DNA of 64,000 nucleotides from Oceanospirillaceae bacterium (GCA_013215505.1 JABSQZ010000001.1:824006-888005); one strand, 5' to 3'; counted from the stretch's first letter, positions 27,169-37,004 are shown. Notes: generated by a model from the letters alone, not told the origin. Made by a program: numbers and translations.

Positions 27169-28298
27169 TTTGAAAACCCAAACTGCAGAATCTGTAATTT
27201 TTTACTGTCGCTGATAGACCCACCGATCGCCAGTGAGGAAAACTCTCTGCGCACCGGATAATTTTTGCGCAGCAGATCAAACTCACGGCGCTGGTCCGGG
27301 CCGTGCAAAGTGGCCCGCAGAGCTCTGTCATCGCGGTAGGGGTCGTAAAGCAAATTTATAACCCCAGTCGCATTAGCCTGATCTGTCAACTGCACACTAG
27401 TGATGCTCGCCTCAGGCAAGAATTGCTGCAGGCTCTCTTTGCAATCGACTTGTAAATAGTCAGCCAGAGCTTGCTTGAGCATAAAAGTACCGCGTAATTT
27501 ACCTTCCAGGCTATAACCGGCGATGTGCGCGGTGGCTATATTGACCATTGCCGCCAGTTCTCTATCTACTTCAGGTTCGTGTTCCCAAACATCCAGGACC
27601 GTGCGAACATCGCTTCTTACACGTAAAAATTCCAACAAATCATTACCTTTGATCGCTGGTCCTCTTCCCGCATTCAACAGTATTGCGCCAGGTTTAAGCA
27701 TTGCTAACTCGGCACTGCCCAGAAGGTGTTGAGTAGGCCAGGGGCCGCCCTTAATCAAGGGAGTGTGCAGTGCGATAATATCTGCCGTTTGCAAAGCCAG
27801 CGTTAGATCACTAAACCCGGCCTCGTGCTCCGCTCTGGGCGGGTCATTTAAGAGTAACTGTTTCACACCCACCGCTGTCAGGCGACTGGCTAAACGGGAA
27901 CCGACGTTCCCTACCCCAATGATGGCCACTACTTTATCTGCAAGACATTCATTACTTTGCTGCAGTAATTGCATGATACAGCTAAGATCATATTCCACCA
28001 CCGCATCTGCGTTGCATCCTGGGGCGCTGGCAAACTGAATATGCTGGCTCTGTAAATAGCTTTTATCTACATGGTCGGTACCAATAGTCGCTGTACCAAC
28101 GAACTTCACCGGGCTGTTGGCTAACAGCTGTTGATTGACTTTGGTGACGGATCGCACCAGCAACACATCAACATCGACTAGTTGTTCTGGGGTTAAGGTG
28201 CGTCCATCAACCCGTGTTATAGAGCCAAACTGGGCGAACATCTGCTCTACTGCGGGAATATTTTCATCTGCGACTATGTTCAAATCGAATGGTTTCAC
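27159..28298 (-). CDS. pdxB: Erythronate-4-phosphate dehydrogenase
   Basis: This 379-residue protein has the PdxB start (LNIVADENIPAVEQMFAQFG), the GTATIGTDHVD loop and a Rossmann motif VAIIGVGNVGSRLASRL. NAGRGPAIKGNDLL and a late TAHIAGYSLEGKLRGT carry the catalytic His. The C-terminal roughly 90-residue PdxB dimerisation domain distinguishes it from other hydroxyacid dehydrogenases. It performs the second step of DXP-dependent pyridoxal phosphate synthesis. It lies between yciA (44 bp upstream) and a PilZ gene that overlaps its end. Confidence 0.95.
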   Translation of the reverse strand: MKPFDLNIVADENIPAVEQMFAQFGSITRVDGRTLTPEQLVDVDVLLVRSVTKVNQQLLANSPVKFVGTATIGTDHVDKSYLQSQHIQFASAPGCNADAVVEYDLSCIMQLLQQSNECLADKVVAIIGVGNVGSRLASRLTAVGVKQLLLNDPPRAEHEAGFSDLTLALQTADIIALHTPLIKGGPWPTQHLLGSAELAMLKPGAILLNAGRGPAIKGNDLLEFLRVRSDVRTVLDVWEHEPEVDRELAAMVNIATAHIAGYSLEGKLRGTFMLKQALADYLQVDCKESLQQFLPEASITSVQLTDQANATGVINLLYDPYRDDRALRATLHGPDQRREFDLLRKNYPVRREFSSLAIGGSISDSKKLQILQFGFSNWQ

Positions 28299-28342
28299 TG
28301 CATTTCCTATCCAATATTACTGGCTAACTCTGACACTGTTAT

Positions 28343-28714
28343 TTAAATGACTCTGGATTTCCCGCTGTCATCGATAGCGACGAAAGTAAACCTGCCCTCA
28401 GTCACTTTTAAGACAGTTTCACTGTGATGCCGCTGTACCCATACTTCAACATGGATAGTAATAGATGTTTTTCCATTGCGCGAAATAGTGCAATAACAAC
28501 TCACGTCATCGCCGATGTAAATAGGCTTGTGAAAAGTCATCGCATCAACGGCCACTGTGACAACCCGGCCCTTTGCCTGCTGCGCGGCAAAATTTCCGCT
28601 GGCAATATCCATTTGCGACATAATCCAACCGCCAAAGATATCGCCATCGGGATTCGCGTCAGCTGGCATTGCTAATGTTCTCAATGCGGGTATGGTACTC
28701 GGTAAATTTGCCAT
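28343..28714 (-). CDS. yciA: Acyl-CoA thioesterase, YciA type
   Basis: This 123-residue hot-dog protein has LRTLAMPADANPDGDIFGGWIMSQMDIASG at the start, the N-x-x-G-D-x-F/I-G-GW-x-x-x-x-x-D catalytic block of YciA. VDAMTFHKPIYIGDDV is the second conserved strand. It hydrolyses acyl-CoAs in the cytoplasm. It is the first of a likely three-gene unit with pdxB and the PilZ gene. Confidence 0.92.
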   Translation of the reverse strand: MANLPSTIPALRTLAMPADANPDGDIFGGWIMSQMDIASGNFAAQQAKGRVVTVAVDAMTFHKPIYIGDDVSCYCTISRNGKTSITIHVEVWVQRHHSETVLKVTEGRFTFVAIDDSGKSRVI

Positions 28715-28890
28715 GACGGTATTGCAACCTCGAAACGCTGTACAGTCAGATTGTGCAGCTATAGTTTAAAAAGCGAATTTTAACACTTAGCTTCACAGTA
28801 TCCATTACTTATAGGTTTTTTCTGACAGTTCTTTGCGCCAAACCGACAAACCTATTAGAGTAGCTGAAAATAATTTTTCAGAGGCTCAAT

Positions 28891-29898
28891 ATGAAGCAAA
28901 ATCCTATACTGGTTGAAGTGCTAAGAAATTCTGTGGTTGAGTCATGCCATAGAGGCAGTGCCGTGGTGGTTAATGCCCAGGGAGACGTGATTTATTCGGT
29001 CGGTGACTACGCCCGAGATATCTACCCCAGGTCTGCGCTCAAGCCGCTGCAGGCAATTCCGTTGCTAGAATCAGGTGCCGCTGAAAAATATAATTTATCA
29101 GAGCGTGAAATTGCCTTGAGCTGCGCCTCTCACAATTCTGAAGCAATCCACGTAGACACCGTTAAACAATGGCTCTCCAGACTGGATTTAGACACTTCGA
29201 ACTTGGAGTGCGGAATCTCCATGCCCAGCTATCAAAAAGCCGCATACGCTATGGTAGCTGCGGCGCAAGAACCGACTAAAGCTCATCATAATTGCTCTGG
29301 AAAACATAGTGGCATGCTAACTCTGGCTAAACATTTATTGCCAGAAGTGCAAGGTTATAGCGCCCACCCGCACATAGTGCAACAAATTTGGATGAACACC
29401 CTCTCTGAGATGATTGACGCCGATGTCAGTAAAATGCACTGGGAGCAGGACGGCTGTGGCCTACCCGCTATTTACATGCCAATGCAAAAACTTGCCTACG
29501 CATTTGCACTGTTCTCTGAGCCAAACCAGCAGCCGGGTGCCAGAGGCATTGCCATGCAAAAAATCTTACAAGCAATTGCAGCTCATCCAGAAATGCTGGC
29601 GGGGTCTGAGCGCTGCTGCAGTGCTGTTATCAAAGAAACTCAGGGCCGTGCTATCGTTAAAACAGGTGCAGAGGCCGCTTATGCGGGTGTTATCCCAGAG
29701 CTAAAATTAGGCTTTGCGTTGAAAATTGACGATGGCGCAACCCGCGCCAGTGAGGTGGCACTGGGTGCACTACTGAATAAAATCGGCGCCATAACTGCGG
29801 CTGAAAACACCCGGTTACAGGGCTTTTTTCAGCCTGAAATCATCAACTCGTTGAAATCTGTCACCGGGGAAATTCGCCCATCGGCAATTTGGAACTAG
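28891..29898 (+). CDS. L-asparaginase, Rhizobium etli inducible (AnsA/ReAV) type
   Basis: This 335-residue protein belongs to the thermolabile asparaginase family that is unrelated to E. coli AnsA/B. The catalytic SxxK pair lies at S48/K51 (PRSALKPLQ). The metal-binding set is C135 and K138 (HNCSGKH) and C189 (DGCGLP), which carry the same residue numbers as in the characterised R. etli enzyme. It hydrolyses asparagine to aspartate and ammonia. A clear ribosome site (CAGAGG) lies about 9 nt upstream. It is monocistronic and convergent with a GGDEF-EAL gene. Confidence 0.92.
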   Translation: MKQNPILVEVLRNSVVESCHRGSAVVVNAQGDVIYSVGDYARDIYPRSALKPLQAIPLLESGAAEKYNLSEREIALSCASHNSEAIHVDTVKQWLSRLDLDTSNLECGISMPSYQKAAYAMVAAAQEPTKAHHNCSGKHSGMLTLAKHLLPEVQGYSAHPHIVQQIWMNTLSEMIDADVSKMHWEQDGCGLPAIYMPMQKLAYAFALFSEPNQQPGARGIAMQKILQAIAAHPEMLAGSERCCSAVIKETQGRAIVKTGAEAAYAGVIPELKLGFALKIDDGATRASEVALGALLNKIGAITAAENTRLQGFFQPEIINSLKSVTGEIRPSAIWN

Positions 29899-29911
29899 CG
29901 AGGCAGAGCGG

Positions 29912-29958
29912 GATAACTGCAGTTATTACTGTAGTAGGTGGGCGGCTCAGTGACCGCC
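29912..29958. other. Palindrome and hairpin between convergent genes
   Basis: A perfect 14-bp palindrome ATAACTGCAGTTAT (29913-29926) is followed by a GGCGG/CCGCC stem with an 8-nt loop (29941-29958). They lie between the asparaginase stop and the GGDEF-EAL stop. There is no T-tract, so termination is only possible. Confidence 0.35.
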
Positions 29959-29962
29959 GCCG

Positions 29963-32722
29963 TTATTCTAATTGCAAGCTTGAGCCACTGGATTTTTCCT
30001 TCTGAGACGGCTTTGGCACAGGATGCTCTTGCACAAGCTGTTGCCGCTGTGCGGCGTCGGCATGTATCTTGGCAATGATTTGCGGCTGATCTTGCAATAA
30101 AACAAGCATTTCATCGACTTTGATCGGTTTAGTATAGAAATATCCCTGGCCTATATCACAGTTATATTGTTGTAATAGCTCTATTTGATCCATGTCTTCA
30201 ATACCTTCGGCGACAACTTTCAGGCCCAGTCGATGCGCCATTAAAATAACCGACTCGGTCAGCGCCGCATCTTTGCTTTTGCTGACCATGTCCATGATAA
30301 AGCAGCGATCAACCTTTAAGGTACTGACTGGAAAACGGGTCAGATAATTCAGTGAGCTGTAACCGGTGCCAAAGTCATCGATACTTAGCGATACCCCAAG
30401 CCCCAGTAACTTGTTTAACACCGGCATAACCACATCAAAACTCTCAGCCAACAGAGTTTCAGTGATCTCTAATTCCAAGCGCCAGGGCTCAATCTGTTCG
30501 ACATCTAATACTTTTTGCACGATTGAAACTATGTCGTCGTTGTTTAATTGTCGCATTGACAAGTTAACAGCCATCGTCAGCGGCTGATCAGACTCTTTTT
30601 GGAACAGTTTTAAATCTCTGACTGCCTGATACAAGGCAAACTCGCCCATTTTATCAATGGCGCCGATGGTCTCAGCCGCACTGATAAATTCGTCCGGACC
30701 GACGAACCCCAGCTTGGGACTCTGCCAGCGCATCAGGGCTTCGAAACTGCATACCGAATAATCAGAAATTTTATTTTTGGTCTGATAGACCATATACAGC
30801 TCTTCATTATCCAGGGCTGCACGAATTTCTGCTTCTAATTCCAGCTTGCGACGGTTTTTTGCCTCCAATTCATCATCAAAAAAACTGTAGCGATTGCGCC
30901 CAGACTCTTTGGAATAATAGAGTGCAATATCTGCGTTTTTCAACATAGCCGCCTCATCCGAGCAATCTTCCGGAAAACGGGCAACTCCCATACTCACTGT
31001 CACAAAAAGTTCTTTCCCCTCTAGAGATATCGGGTTGGCTACTACCTGCAATATTTTTTCGATGATGGCAATAATTTGATCTTTGTGCTCGTATGATAAA
31101 AAGGCCAAGAACTCGTCGCCACTCATATGGCAAGCTGTACCTTCTCTGTACATAACTTGCCCTAAGCGGCGCGCAACAGTTTGTAATAGCTGATCCCCAA
31201 TGGCGTGACCAAATCTGTCATTGACTTGTTTAAAGTTATCGATATCCAGATAAATCAACGCCACTTTCTCTTCTGATTTACGTGCTTGTAGCAGCTTTTT
31301 CTGTAGCAGAACCGAGGAATTTCGCCTGTTCGGCAAGCCGGTCAAAGAGTCAAAATATGCCTGTTTATACAACCTGGCTTCCGCCCTTTTGCGCTCAGTG
31401 ATATTCTGCGTGATGATGATAAAGTTATCTTCAACTTCTTGTTCCACCACCATTTTACTGATTGAGAATGAGTACCACTGCTGTTGTGATTCGTCACAGC
31501 GCTCACAGTACCAGTTTTCCCCCAACTCCAGGGCGACTAATATCTTCTCTAAATCAGCTTTCAGTAAATTGTGCGGACTCGATTCAACCAGCACTGAGTT
31601 GGCTTCTATCTCAATAATCTGTCCACTGCCATCCAGTAATTTACGGTTGGCGTACTCTGTCACCCAATTGCCGTCTGTGACTATTACACTGCTAGGACTC
31701 TGTTCAATAGCACGGGATAATTTGCTAACGTTGTGCTGAGCTTCGAACTTTTCCTCCTCGAATAAATAAGCGCGTTTGATACTCAGGCGTAATGCTAACC
31801 AGCCCATCAATGTCACTACTAATACAATTAAAGCAGCCAACTGCATCCGGCTAATCCATTCACTCCACAAGGTTTTGTAGTAAATTGAAACAAGTATATA
31901 GCCATTAAAACTGGCTACTTTCTGCACCCCGTAAAAGAGCTCTCCGCGGCTAGTCTGAACATTACCTAAGCTGGTGCTGACATCATCGACCAGTGAGATA
32001 GCCGAGAGTAAGTTTGGTGCTAACCTAGGCGTACTAAAACTCTGTAAGAAAGATTTTTGTTCGGGATAAGAGGCGTAAATATGGCCCTGCGAATCGCTAA
32101 ACAGCACCTGCGCTTTATCCAGCGTAACTGCAGCTTCAGTCCAGACTCCATCTGGGCCGATCAGTTGGAATGCGGCGACTAGATAGCCGGCGATCCGATT
32201 TTCTGAGTTAAAGATGGGCACTCGCACCGGCAGGTAATGATCTGAAAATGGCTGGGGCCGAAAGGGTAATCCTATCGAGGACAAACCATTCTTTTCCTTG
32301 GAGAACAGATGTCCCCAGTCTCTGCCACTGTATACTCCATCAGATATAATAACTTGATTTTCCCGGTCTAAAATCGCCACCGCTTTCAGCTGCTTGCTGA
32401 CTGCAGCTAAGTGTCGAATCACTTCCAGGGAGGCATTTGAGTCGATATTATCAATATCCAGTTTTTCAGCAGTGGTCAGTAATACTTCTTCTTGAAAGCT
32501 GAGAAATCTGGACATTGATTCAGTCAGAGAAAGGGATTGTGGCGCTAGTGTGTTTCTTGATTCGATGTAAAGACTGTTCCAAATACTGAAGCCAGCAATG
32601 ATCAGTGCCGACAACATCACGGTCACTAAACCAATATACAAAGCCCGAAACCAACCACCCTTCTTATTTCCAGGGTTTTTGGGAAACATTTTGTTTGCCT
32701 GTGCCACTGCCGCATTTTTCAT
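29963..32722 (-). CDS. Membrane GGDEF-EAL protein (double-Cache-like sensor, PAS)
   Basis: This 919-residue protein has TM1 (about residues 28-48), a periplasmic Cache-like sensor (about 50-290) and TM2 (about 293-315). A PAS domain (about 335-445) is followed by GGDEF (about 450-620) and EAL (about 635-885). The cyclase motif reads SGDEF (about 534-538), not GGDEF, so synthesis may be weak or lost. The EAL side looks complete: EAL at about 661, NLSMRQL, the ITE motif, IDDFGTGYSSL, KVDR and AEGIE. It is therefore probably a c-di-GMP phosphodiesterase with a regulatory GGDEF domain. It is transcribed alone. Confidence 0.92.
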   Translation of the reverse strand: MKNAAVAQANKMFPKNPGNKKGGWFRALYIGLVTVMLSALIIAGFSIWNSLYIESRNTLAPQSLSLTESMSRFLSFQEEVLLTTAEKLDIDNIDSNASLEVIRHLAAVSKQLKAVAILDRENQVIISDGVYSGRDWGHLFSKEKNGLSSIGLPFRPQPFSDHYLPVRVPIFNSENRIAGYLVAAFQLIGPDGVWTEAAVTLDKAQVLFSDSQGHIYASYPEQKSFLQSFSTPRLAPNLLSAISLVDDVSTSLGNVQTSRGELFYGVQKVASFNGYILVSIYYKTLWSEWISRMQLAALIVLVVTLMGWLALRLSIKRAYLFEEEKFEAQHNVSKLSRAIEQSPSSVIVTDGNWVTEYANRKLLDGSGQIIEIEANSVLVESSPHNLLKADLEKILVALELGENWYCERCDESQQQWYSFSISKMVVEQEVEDNFIIITQNITERKRAEARLYKQAYFDSLTGLPNRRNSSVLLQKKLLQARKSEEKVALIYLDIDNFKQVNDRFGHAIGDQLLQTVARRLGQVMYREGTACHMSGDEFLAFLSYEHKDQIIAIIEKILQVVANPISLEGKELFVTVSMGVARFPEDCSDEAAMLKNADIALYYSKESGRNRYSFFDDELEAKNRRKLELEAEIRAALDNEELYMVYQTKNKISDYSVCSFEALMRWQSPKLGFVGPDEFISAAETIGAIDKMGEFALYQAVRDLKLFQKESDQPLTMAVNLSMRQLNNDDIVSIVQKVLDVEQIEPWRLELEITETLLAESFDVVMPVLNKLLGLGVSLSIDDFGTGYSSLNYLTRFPVSTLKVDRCFIMDMVSKSKDAALTESVILMAHRLGLKVVAEGIEDMDQIELLQQYNCDIGQGYFYTKPIKVDEMLVLLQDQPQIIAKIHADAAQRQQLVQEHPVPKPSQKEKSSGSSLQLE

Positions 32723-32758
32723 CTGAAGCTAAATCCGTTTATCACTATATAGTTAATA

Positions 32759-33445
32759 TTAGAGTATTTTTTCTAATCGACACTGATATGACAATACATT
32801 AATACTACTGACGCTCTGCTCAAGCATTGGCAGCACTGCCAGCTGTAGACGCGCAGCCCCCTTTCCCTGTTTTAACGGAGTGCGGATATTTTTTTGCTCC
32901 CATAGCTGCCTGCTCAAACTATCACTAAAGTTTAGCTCAAACTCGGCTTTACAAGACACTTCCACTAAAGCGGAACTGCTGGGCCCTTTTACTTCCAAGT
33001 CAATATCGAGTACACATCCCTTGATACTTTTCTTATCTGTTGATTTTACACAGTGTAAATCGCTGTTAACCGATTTTGCAAAAAATTGATTTTCAACGAA
33101 AAAATCAACTTTTTGAGGGTTTTCTTCAACTGCAGATGCAACTGCAGTGCTGGGCTCTGCCAGCTCCAAAGCTAACTTGGTTTTTTCAACCCAGCCGACA
33201 ATATCTTGGTCGGTATCGCGAAATTTAACTTCTGCCCATTTGCCTTGCAGCTGTAGTACTTGGATATGATCGGCCTTATACAGCGAGTGCAGAACTTTTG
33301 CATCGACACTGGGCTCCTGATAAATATTCACTGGCTGCACTTCGATTGCATAGAGTTGTGAAGCGGTGGCTATATTGTTCAACAACAAGCCATGAAATAG
33401 CCACAGATAGAGTATTTTTCTAAGGGGCAACAGAGCGCTGCGCAT
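32759..33445 (-). CDS. Exported SH3b-domain protein
   Basis: This protein of about 228 residues starts with a signal peptide (hydrophobic LPLRKILYLWLFHGLLL, cleaved near ATASQ). An SH3b domain follows (VNIYQEPSVDAKVLHSLYKADHIQVLQLQGKWAEVKF, then VGWVEKTKL). The roughly 120-residue C-terminal domain is unrecognised, contains three Cys and ends in QCRLEKIL. Periplasmic location is expected, possibly with envelope or peptidoglycan binding. I use the ATG at 33445; the longer form starts at 33475. It lies 36 bp upstream of the GGDEF-EAL start on the same strand, so co-expression is possible. Confidence 0.7.
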   Translation of the reverse strand: MRSALLPLRKILYLWLFHGLLLNNIATASQLYAIEVQPVNIYQEPSVDAKVLHSLYKADHIQVLQLQGKWAEVKFRDTDQDIVGWVEKTKLALELAEPSTAVASAVEENPQKVDFFVENQFFAKSVNSDLHCVKSTDKKSIKGCVLDIDLEVKGPSSSALVEVSCKAEFELNFSDSLSRQLWEQKNIRTPLKQGKGAARLQLAVLPMLEQSVSSINVLSYQCRLEKIL

Positions 33446-33475
33446 ATTACATTTTATCTTAATAAACTGAACCAT

Positions 33476-33921
33476 AACACCATTAAATCTTTAAAAGCAT
33501 AGAGTTATAAAATAGAAACGCAGTCCTTTGGCTATTTCAAACCCGTTGCGTATTTGCGCCAGCTACTCCAGGATTATTCCCGGCCAAAAGCACTAATGCA
33601 GCTATTGATACTTAGCAGCATGCGATGAAGTCCAATTCGCCCTGAAGGAAGGACTTAAAAACGGCTAACTACTTTGCCTATACGGATATAGGTATTGGGG
33701 AATAACAGGACGCGATAGACTTGTCATTGCGCTGCCCTGGCTCACCTGTCAACATGCCCCCGTTTATGGGCATTAATCGCTCCCAGGTCAGCAGAGAAAA
33801 GTTTGGACTTAATCGCATGCTCCCCCACCTATATTAACTGCAACAAAAATAGCTAGATTGCATTTCTCAATTAATAATACTGCTCCCTTTCATCGCTTTC
33901 CTGCAATAGAAAAATTCTTTT
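33476..33921. other. Intergenic region, no gene recognised
   Basis: About 450 bp lies between the epmC stop (-) and the SH3b gene start (-). I see no reading frame with support and no clean terminator. It should carry the SH3b promoter. Confidence 0.4.
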
Positions 33922-34518
33922 TTAAACAGTAAAATCCTCACCCCTAGGTGCCTTTTGCCCAAAACAATGGCACAGTGCTGTCACTAACAACTGAGTACGC
34001 AGCCCCAACCCTTGCACAATTAACAGTTTTGCCTGAGCACAAACCCTTGTTTTGAAACGGCAACTGATGACAGCCCCACCTTCTAGATTATCTGCACTAA
34101 AGTGAAACTGATGACCGCAAGCTCTGGATAAGATCCACTCCAGGGCTTGAGGCTTAATTTCTACTTTTTCAAACTCAGCTTGCTGCTGCGCAGTGCGTCC
34201 ATCCGGCTCATACCAATAGCCGTAGTCTTCCAAGTGACGCCTTTGCGCGCCAGCTACTAACCAATGGCTTATTTCATGTAAGGCACTGGCAAAAAAACCA
34301 TGCGCAAAAATAATTCGGTTGTAACTGACATCCACATCAGCGGGTAGATACATTGGCTCATCTACACCCAACAGCAACTGGGTGTTTTCTGCCTCTGAGT
34401 ATAGCCGATTAAAGACAGCTAATAGTTTCGTCAGTTTCTGCTGCTCCAGCTCTACTTCAGTAGCCCCTTCTCGCAGGCGCTCAACATTGGTAAATTCCAC
34501 TACTGATAGACTACCCAC
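33922..34518 (-). CDS. epmC: Elongation factor P hydroxylase
   Basis: This 198-residue protein matches EpmC (YfcM). FFASALHEISHWLVAGAQRRHLEDYGYWYEPDGR (about residues 75-108) holds the metal-binding HExxH-like residues and the YWYEPDGR signature. EpmC hydroxylates the beta-lysyl-lysine on EF-P, the last step of that modification in gammaproteobacteria. The writer enzymes EpmA and EpmB are not in the window. The start overlaps the end of the upstream lipoprotein gene by 19 bp. Confidence 0.93.
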   Translation of the reverse strand: MGSLSVVEFTNVERLREGATEVELEQQKLTKLLAVFNRLYSEAENTQLLLGVDEPMYLPADVDVSYNRIIFAHGFFASALHEISHWLVAGAQRRHLEDYGYWYEPDGRTAQQQAEFEKVEIKPQALEWILSRACGHQFHFSADNLEGGAVISCRFKTRVCAQAKLLIVQGLGLRTQLLVTALCHCFGQKAPRGEDFTV

Positions 34519-35198
34519 TGTTTTTTATTCAACCACCAAGTTTCACCGCTGCGCTGGTCAATTCTGGAGGCAACATAGCCTTTTTTATCTTGATCGGCAC
34601 GAATTAAATGTACATCGTACTGGGATATCGGTAATTCCGCAGCTTCTGACAGGGAATTCCAACCACTGTTGTCAGCCAACCAAGTTTCACCGGTTTGACG
34701 ATCAAAACGTATTAACACCCACTGTTTGCTGGCGGTATAACTTGAAACTATGCCAAAAGCACCGTTTGGCGATGGTGAATATTCTTCCAATCTTTGCAGT
34801 ATAGTCTTTAGCGATTGATCTGCTGGGGGCTTTTTCCCTACTGGCTTTTGCTCAGTCCCAGTTTGTAGATCGCTCTGAGATGCTGCATTTTGCATTTGTG
34901 TATTAGCCACTAACAGCTGAGAATTTTTTAAAATGGCATTGGTATCGCTACTTAGCTTAATGACTTGTTCTTGCAGTGCGGTAATTTGTGCCTGTAAACG
35001 AGACAGGCTATCCGGGGACGCTATTTGATTACTACCATGATGAGCAACTGGGGGAGCGGCAGGCGCTTGGGCAGTGATTTGATCAGGAGTGCTCTGTTGC
35101 CCTGTATTCGCTGTGCTATTGGCTTTGTTAGCTGTTGCCGTACACGCCAGCAAAGTAACAGACACTGTACTAACCATTAGTAACTTAATCATTTTCAC
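34500..35198 (-). CDS. Putative lipoprotein with coiled-coil region
   Basis: A GTG at 35198 follows GGGAGAGG with good spacing and gives a 232-residue lipoprotein with lipobox LLAC. A low-complexity Ala/Pro/Gln linker is followed by a coiled coil (LSRLQAQITALQEQVIKLSS). The C-terminal domain carries two WVLIRFDRQTGETWLAD-like repeats. Sorting to the outer membrane is expected. No family is recognised beyond the repeat, which resembles short beta-hairpins around W and TGE-TW motifs. It is co-translated with epmC by overlap. Confidence 0.65.
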   Translation of the reverse strand: MKMIKLLMVSTVSVTLLACTATANKANSTANTGQQSTPDQITAQAPAAPPVAHHGSNQIASPDSLSRLQAQITALQEQVIKLSSDTNAILKNSQLLVANTQMQNAASQSDLQTGTEQKPVGKKPPADQSLKTILQRLEEYSPSPNGAFGIVSSYTASKQWVLIRFDRQTGETWLADNSGWNSLSEAAELPISQYDVHLIRADQDKKGYVASRIDQRSGETWWLNKKQWVVYQ

Positions 35199-35367
35199 GC
35201 AAACCTCTCCCTCTCTATAAAATAATATTCTGTTGCGATTGTACAGCAAGCTAACGGCTAAGTAACAGCCGGATTTGCTTAAAATTAAGGAGTTAATTCA
35301 CAGTTTGGCAGTCAGTTTATGTTAAAATCCGCTGCCTTTTTGATCTTTCAGGATTAACCAATATTTT

Positions 35368-36495
35368 ATGCAGACAACTTTGACCTTAGAGCGTGCCAGT
35401 TTTACATTAAAACGTTTTCCGATCAGAAGAAATGAGCCGCTGCAAGCCTGGGATGCCGCGGATCAGCTAGTACTGAACCACCTGGCTGATCAAATCGACT
35501 GCAGTGAACTTAGAGTGTTGATTATTAACGATCAATTTGGCGCTCTTAGCGTTTGCCTGAGCAAGACGCAAGTGAGTATGCTAAGCGATTCCTATATTGC
35601 CCAACAAGCGACACTCGCTAATCTGGCACTGAATAATTTAACGCCCGTGAAGATGATCAATTCCACCGAGCAGCTCAGCGGTCAATATGACTTAGTCATT
35701 ATTAAAGTGCAAAAAAGTTTGGCACAGCTGGAAGATCAACTGCATAAATTACGTCAGCATCTGCACAGTGACAGCCAAATCATCGGTTGCGCTATGGTAA
35801 AGATGATCCACACATCGACCTTGAGTTTGTTTGAAAAGATCATAGGTCCGACTAAGACATCGCTGGCAAAAAAGAAAGCGCGACTCATTTTTAGTCGATA
35901 CGACAGCGAATTATCTGTGGTCGCTAACCCCTACCCACAGAGCTACCTTTTAGAGCAGAGCGGATTACAAATACTCAATCATGCCAATGTTTTTTCCCGG
36001 GCAAAGCTAGACATTGGCTGTCGCTATTTCATTGAGCACCTTCCCTCCAGTAAGGAGGCCATAGACATTATAGACTTGGGCTGCGGCAACGGCATTGTCG
36101 GTATTATCGCAGCACAGCGAAACCCGCAGGCACAAATTCATTTTTATGATGAATCTCATATGGCGGTCGCCAGCGCCAAGTTTAATTACCAACAGGCATT
36201 TACCAATAAGTGCCAGGCAACTTTTCAAGTAACTGACTGTCTAGGGGATAGAGAAAAAGCCAGTGCCGACTTAATTCTTAATAATCCGCCCTTTCACCAG
36301 CAAAATGCCATCGGTGATTTTATCGCCTGGCAGATGTTTAGCCAATCCTTTCAGGTATTGAAAACGCAAGGTGAGTTGTGGGTCATAGGTAACCGACATT
36401 TAGATTATCAAAATAAACTCAAGAAGATTTTTGGCAACGTTCAGCAAGTCGTCAGTAATAAAAAATTTGTCATTCTAAAATCAATTAAAGAATAA
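35368..36495 (+). CDS. rlmG: 23S rRNA (guanine-1835-N2)-methyltransferase
   Basis: This 375-residue protein, near the 378 of E. coli RlmG, starts with the RlmG-specific FTLKRFPIRRNEPLQAWDAADQLVL. It has a catalytically dead N-terminal methyltransferase-like domain (to about residue 185). An active C-terminal Rossmann domain follows with IIDLGCGNGIVGI (SAM motif, about 231-243) and NPPFHQ (motif IV, about 309-314). It modifies G1835 in 23S rRNA. It is followed by dgkA after 110 bp. Confidence 0.94.
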   Translation: MQTTLTLERASFTLKRFPIRRNEPLQAWDAADQLVLNHLADQIDCSELRVLIINDQFGALSVCLSKTQVSMLSDSYIAQQATLANLALNNLTPVKMINSTEQLSGQYDLVIIKVQKSLAQLEDQLHKLRQHLHSDSQIIGCAMVKMIHTSTLSLFEKIIGPTKTSLAKKKARLIFSRYDSELSVVANPYPQSYLLEQSGLQILNHANVFSRAKLDIGCRYFIEHLPSSKEAIDIIDLGCGNGIVGIIAAQRNPQAQIHFYDESHMAVASAKFNYQQAFTNKCQATFQVTDCLGDREKASADLILNNPPFHQQNAIGDFIAWQMFSQSFQVLKTQGELWVIGNRHLDYQNKLKKIFGNVQQVVSNKKFVILKSIKE

Positions 36496-36605
36496 ATGGA
36501 TGAATTAGCACTATCGGCCTCAGCTTGTAAAACTGGCAGTGTTATTTATCATCCCTCAACGATAACTCTCTTTATATCAACAGCAATAATTGCAAAGGGC
36601 AGCAA

Positions 36606-36989
36606 ATGAACAACCAAATACCAGCAGCAGAAACCGGTATCAAACGCGTATTAAAAGCCACTGTATACTCCTGGCAAGGTATCCAATATGCCTGGCAAAA
36701 TGAAGCCGCCTTTAGACAGGAGACGGTGCTTTTTATCATCGCCACTGTTATCGCCATTTTCAGCCCTGTGACAGCCGTTGAAAAAGTATTATTGATCGGC
36801 AGTGTCGGTATAGTTATTGTAGTGGAAATTTTAAACTCGGCGATTGAAGCTGTTGTCGACAGGTTCGGCGGAGAGTTTCACCCTCTCAGTAAAGCCGCCA
36901 AAGATATGGGCTCAGCCGCTGTATTTATCAGCTTGTGCCTGGCGGGTATCACATGGCTGTTAATTTTTGTACCGGTCATTACTCAGTGA
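36606..36989 (+). CDS. dgkA: Diacylglycerol kinase
   Basis: This 127-residue protein has three membrane helices. NEAAFRQE (about residues 37-44) and EILNSAIEAVVDR (about 78-90) contain the conserved catalytic Glu and metal-binding residues, and AKDMGSAAVF is a further signature. DgkA phosphorylates diacylglycerol to phosphatidate, recycling the by-product of phosphoethanolamine transfer. The downstream eptA produces that diacylglycerol, so the pairing makes biochemical sense. Confidence 0.95.
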   Translation: MNNQIPAAETGIKRVLKATVYSWQGIQYAWQNEAAFRQETVLFIIATVIAIFSPVTAVEKVLLIGSVGIVIVVEILNSAIEAVVDRFGGEFHPLSKAAKDMGSAAVFISLCLAGITWLLIFVPVITQ

Positions 36990-37004
36990 GACATTTGCGC
37001 TTTG

